Of a stretch of DNA of 64,000 nucleotides, positions 61,891-64,000 are shown piece by piece (position 1 is the first letter of the stretch; every line of letters begins with the position of its first letter). Origin of the DNA: an uncultured Acetatifactor sp. (GTDB lineage Bacteria > Bacillota > Clostridia > Lachnospirales > Lachnospiraceae); the NCBI GenBank assembly GCA_934436245.1, contig CAKSAM010000010.1, forward strand, positions 15,929-79,928. The letters run 5' to 3'. Under the pieces are notes generated by a model. That model ran no database searches, was not told the origin of the DNA, and saw nothing but the letters and a program-made list of their open reading frames with translations. The translations under genes were made by a program, and so were the position numbers.

Positions 61891-62835
61891 TTACAGGAAC
61901 TCTTTCACAGATTTGTAAACGCCCTTGGCATCCAGGCCGTACTTCTCTACCAGAGCAGCTGCGGAACCGGACTCACCGAAGACATCCTGCATACCGACCT
62001 TCTTCACAGGTACGGGATGATGTGCACACAGGCAGTCGCAGACAGCGCTTCCCAGTCCACCGATGACGGAATGTTCTTCCACAGTCACTACCTTACCGGT
62101 CTTCTTCGCACTGTTAATGATGATCTCTTCGTCCAAAGGCTTGATGGTGCAGATATTGACAACCTCTGCACTGATGCCTTCCTCTTCCAGCATCTTGGCT
62201 GCACCCAGAGCGGAATCTACGCAGATGCCGGTGGCTACGATGGTGACATCCTTACCTTCACGTACTACGGTTCCCTTACCGATTTCGAAATGATAACCGG
62301 GATGATCGTTGATCACGGGTACTGCGGCACGTCCGAAACGGATGTATACAGGTCCTTCATATTCCAGAGCGGCACGTACAGCGGCTCTTGCTTCCACATC
62401 ATCAGAAGGGCACATTACTACCATGCCGGGGATGGTGCGCATCAGAGCAATATCCTCGTTACACTGGTGGGTAGCACCGTCCTCGCCTACAGTGATACCT
62501 GCATGGGTCGCACCGATCTTGACATTCAGATGAGGGTATCCGATGGAGTTACGCACCTGTTCAAAAGCACGTCCTGCTGCGAACATTGCGAAAGAGCTTA
62601 CGAAAGGAATCTTGCCTACCAAGGACAGTCCTGCTGCCACTCCCATCATGTTGGACTCTGCGATACCACAGTCAATGTGACGATCGGGATATGCCTTACG
62701 GAAAATTCCGGTCTTGGTAGCTGCTGCCAGGTCGGCATCCAATACGACCAGATTGGGGAATTCTTCTGCCAGCTCCTTCAGGGAGTTACCATAGCTTTCT
62801 CTGGTTGCAATCTTTTTCACGGTATTCTCTGCCAT
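61891..62835 (-). CDS. Transketolase, C-terminal subunit
   Basis: The 314-residue half carries the pyrimidine-binding and C-terminal transketolase domains. DAD-type start region (VVLDADLAAATKT), HIDCGIAESNMMG with the thiamine-activating Glu, FAAGRAFEQVRNSI, and EDGATHQCNED are recognised. Its ATG overlaps the stop of the N-terminal half by one base, so the two are coupled and made in equal amounts. Pentose phosphate pathway. Confidence 0.95.
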   Translation of the reverse strand: MAENTVKKIATRESYGNSLKELAEEFPNLVVLDADLAAATKTGIFRKAYPDRHIDCGIAESNMMGVAAGLSLVGKIPFVSSFAMFAAGRAFEQVRNSIGYPHLNVKIGATHAGITVGEDGATHQCNEDIALMRTIPGMVVMCPSDDVEARAAVRAALEYEGPVYIRFGRAAVPVINDHPGYHFEIGKGTVVREGKDVTIVATGICVDSALGAAKMLEEEGISAEVVNICTIKPLDEEIIINSAKKTGKVVTVEEHSVIGGLGSAVCDCLCAHHPVPVKKVGMQDVFGESGSAAALVEKYGLDAKGVYKSVKEFL

Positions 62836-63677
62836 TACTGCTCACCTGCTTTCTCTAATTCTTTTTCGATCTTATCAAGATCTGCCATTGCCACTGCGTA
62901 CTCCTCATCATTTGGAGCCTTGCCATGCCAGTCCACATTGTTCTCCATGAAGGATACACCCTTACCCTTCAGGCTGTGGAATACGATACAGGTAGGCATG
63001 CCCTTGGTCTCTCTTGCTTCCTTGAATGCTGCACGGATCGCATCAAAATCATGGGCATCGGCATTGATCACATGGAAATTGAATGCCTCGAACTTCTTAT
63101 CGATAGGATAAGGAGAACATACCTGGTCAATAGGTCCATCGATCTGCAGGTTGTTGTTATCTACCATAACACACAGGTTGTCCAGCTTACGGAAGCCTGC
63201 GAACATTGCTGCCTCCCATACCTGTCCTTCCTCGATCTCACCATCACCCAGCAGCGTGTATACACGGAAATCACGATTCTCCATCTTTGCACCCAGTGCC
63301 ATACCTACAGCTGCTGAGATACCCTGTCCCAGGGATCCGGAAGACATGTCTACACCGGGGATATGAATGCAGGGATGTCCCTGAAGGTAAGATCCCAGAT
63401 GACGTAGTGTGGGCAGATCCTCTACCGGGAAATATCCTCTGTAAGCCAGTGCGGAATAGAGTCCGGGAGCTGTGTGACCCTTGGACAATACAAATCTGTC
63501 ACGTTCCTCCATATCGGGGTTCTTCGGATCAATGTTCATTTCCTCGAAATATAAAAAAGTAAAAATATCTGCAGCTGACAGGGATCCACCGGGATGTCCC
63601 GCTTTTGCACCGTGAACTGCGGTCACAATGCCCTTGCGGACATCATTGGCACGCTTTTGCAGTTCTAAATTCTTCAT
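62835..63677 (-). CDS. Transketolase, N-terminal subunit
   Basis: The 280-residue thiamine-diphosphate-binding half. HGAKAGHPGGSLSAADIFTFL, RDRFVLSKGHTAPGLY and GDGEIEEGQVWEAAMFAG with the GDG...N motif (VDNNNLQIDG) are present. Start ATG at 63677 has GGAGG five bases upstream; the ATG four codons earlier lies before that site. Split transketolases of this type are common in Clostridia and archaea. Confidence 0.95.
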   Translation of the reverse strand: MKNLELQKRANDVRKGIVTAVHGAKAGHPGGSLSAADIFTFLYFEEMNIDPKNPDMEERDRFVLSKGHTAPGLYSALAYRGYFPVEDLPTLRHLGSYLQGHPCIHIPGVDMSSGSLGQGISAAVGMALGAKMENRDFRVYTLLGDGEIEEGQVWEAAMFAGFRKLDNLCVMVDNNNLQIDGPIDQVCSPYPIDKKFEAFNFHVINADAHDFDAIRAAFKEARETKGMPTCIVFHSLKGKGVSFMENNVDWHGKAPNDEEYAVAMADLDKIEKELEKAGEQ

Positions 63678-63731
63678 TGTCTCCTCCATTCCGCCATTAC
63701 AGGCTTGTCTGTTGCGATTTACGTATGTATA

Positions 63732-63762
63732 CTAGCATACTTCCGGATGCTAGTCTAGTGAA
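63732..63762 (-). promoter_or_regulatory. Transketolase promoter with dyad
   Basis: TTCACT (63757-63762), 17 bases, TATGCT (63734-63739). CTAGCAT...ATGCTAG (63732-63753, seven-base arms) covers the -10 box and spacer, a candidate operator. Confidence 0.5.
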
Positions 63763-63794
63763 AGAATTGCTCTTCTACCGTAAAATATTGCGGT

Positions 63795-64000
63795 CTCCTC
63801 AAACAACTTTGCCCTGCCATTCATAAATTTTCTCTCTTCGTTCGAAAATTCATTTCATGGAGGGGCGCTTCGCTAATAGAATTTGTCATATAGTGCTCTG
63901 TACGCAAGCGTCCTCGCACCGGCCTCCTCAAACAACTTTGCCCTGCCATTCATAAATTTTCTCTCTTCGTTCGAAAATTCATTTCATGGAGGGGCGCTTC
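63795..64000. repeat. 129-bp tandem repeat running off the window end
   Basis: 63795-63871 is repeated exactly at 63924-64000, a 129-bp period, and the second copy is cut by the window edge. Each unit has a hairpin AATTTTC...GAAAATT. On the minus strand a 26-codon ORF begins MNGRAKLFEEAGARTLAYRA. It may be an extragenic repeat family with spurious coding, or a multi-copy small ORF. Confidence 0.7.

Overview
The window looks like a chromosomal segment of a Lachnospiraceae-type gut Firmicute. The signs are moderate G+C, strong AGGAGG-type ribosome sites, lipobox signal peptides, FabK-type fatty acid synthesis, a split transketolase, a methionyl T-box leader, a DUF6128-like protein, and many LacI regulators with glycoside phosphorylases. 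I cannot fix the genus from sequence alone. There is no phage, CRISPR array, transposase or resistance gene.

Layout: 0-2.6 kb is the end of a fatty acid operon (acpP-fabK-fabD, minus strand) with a promoter and a FabT-like dyad. 2.6-3.6 kb holds a palindrome-rich spacer, tRNA-Ser(CGA) and two small genes. 3.7-11.2 kb is a cellobiose/cellodextrin locus: LacI regulator, solute-binding lipoprotein and two permeases, divergent from a GH94 cellobiose phosphorylase. 11.3-15.0 kb has a long palindrome, an antiporter, a DUF3298-type lipoprotein and D-lactate dehydrogenase. 15.0-23.3 kb is a maltodextrin locus (binding protein, two permeases, MalQ, LacI regulator) followed by an NrdG-type activase and preceded by a GH4 enzyme divergent from an AraC regulator. 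24.8-28.5 kb is glycogen phosphorylase with its probable LacI regulator. 28.7-30.9 kb has tadA and a multipass membrane protein. 31-37 kb is an oligopeptide/dipeptide ABC operon. 37.2-48.4 kb has SRP RNA, a radical SAM protein, a DUF6128-like protein, a CdaR/PucR-like regulator, an orphan MsmK-type sugar ATPase, a diguanylate cyclase, a YesL-like protein, a GNAT enzyme, an alpha/beta hydrolase and T-box-controlled metG. 48.6-63.7 kb has an EAL phosphodiesterase, a secreted alpha-amylase, a large GH2 enzyme, a PAP2 phosphatase, rpe, an amidase, an SGNH esterase, a membrane protein and a split transketolase. The window ends inside a 129-bp tandem repeat.

How it fits together: the cell imports cello- and malto-oligosaccharides through two CUT1 transporters that both lack an ATPase. 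The MsmK homologue at 40.7-41.8 kb is the natural shared motor. Inside, sugars are broken by phosphorolysis (GH94, GT35) or rearranged by MalQ; pentose phosphate enzymes and lactate dehydrogenase take the products.

The least explained structures are non-coding: a five-unit, 51-bp-phased hairpin array in the predicted glgP leader, a 125-bp imperfect palindrome at 11.3 kb, a 129-bp terminal tandem repeat with a tiny ORF in each unit, a 29-bp dispersed palindromic repeat, a hairpin that buries the ribosome site of the DUF6128-like gene, and a terminator hairpin lying at the predicted +1 of oppA.
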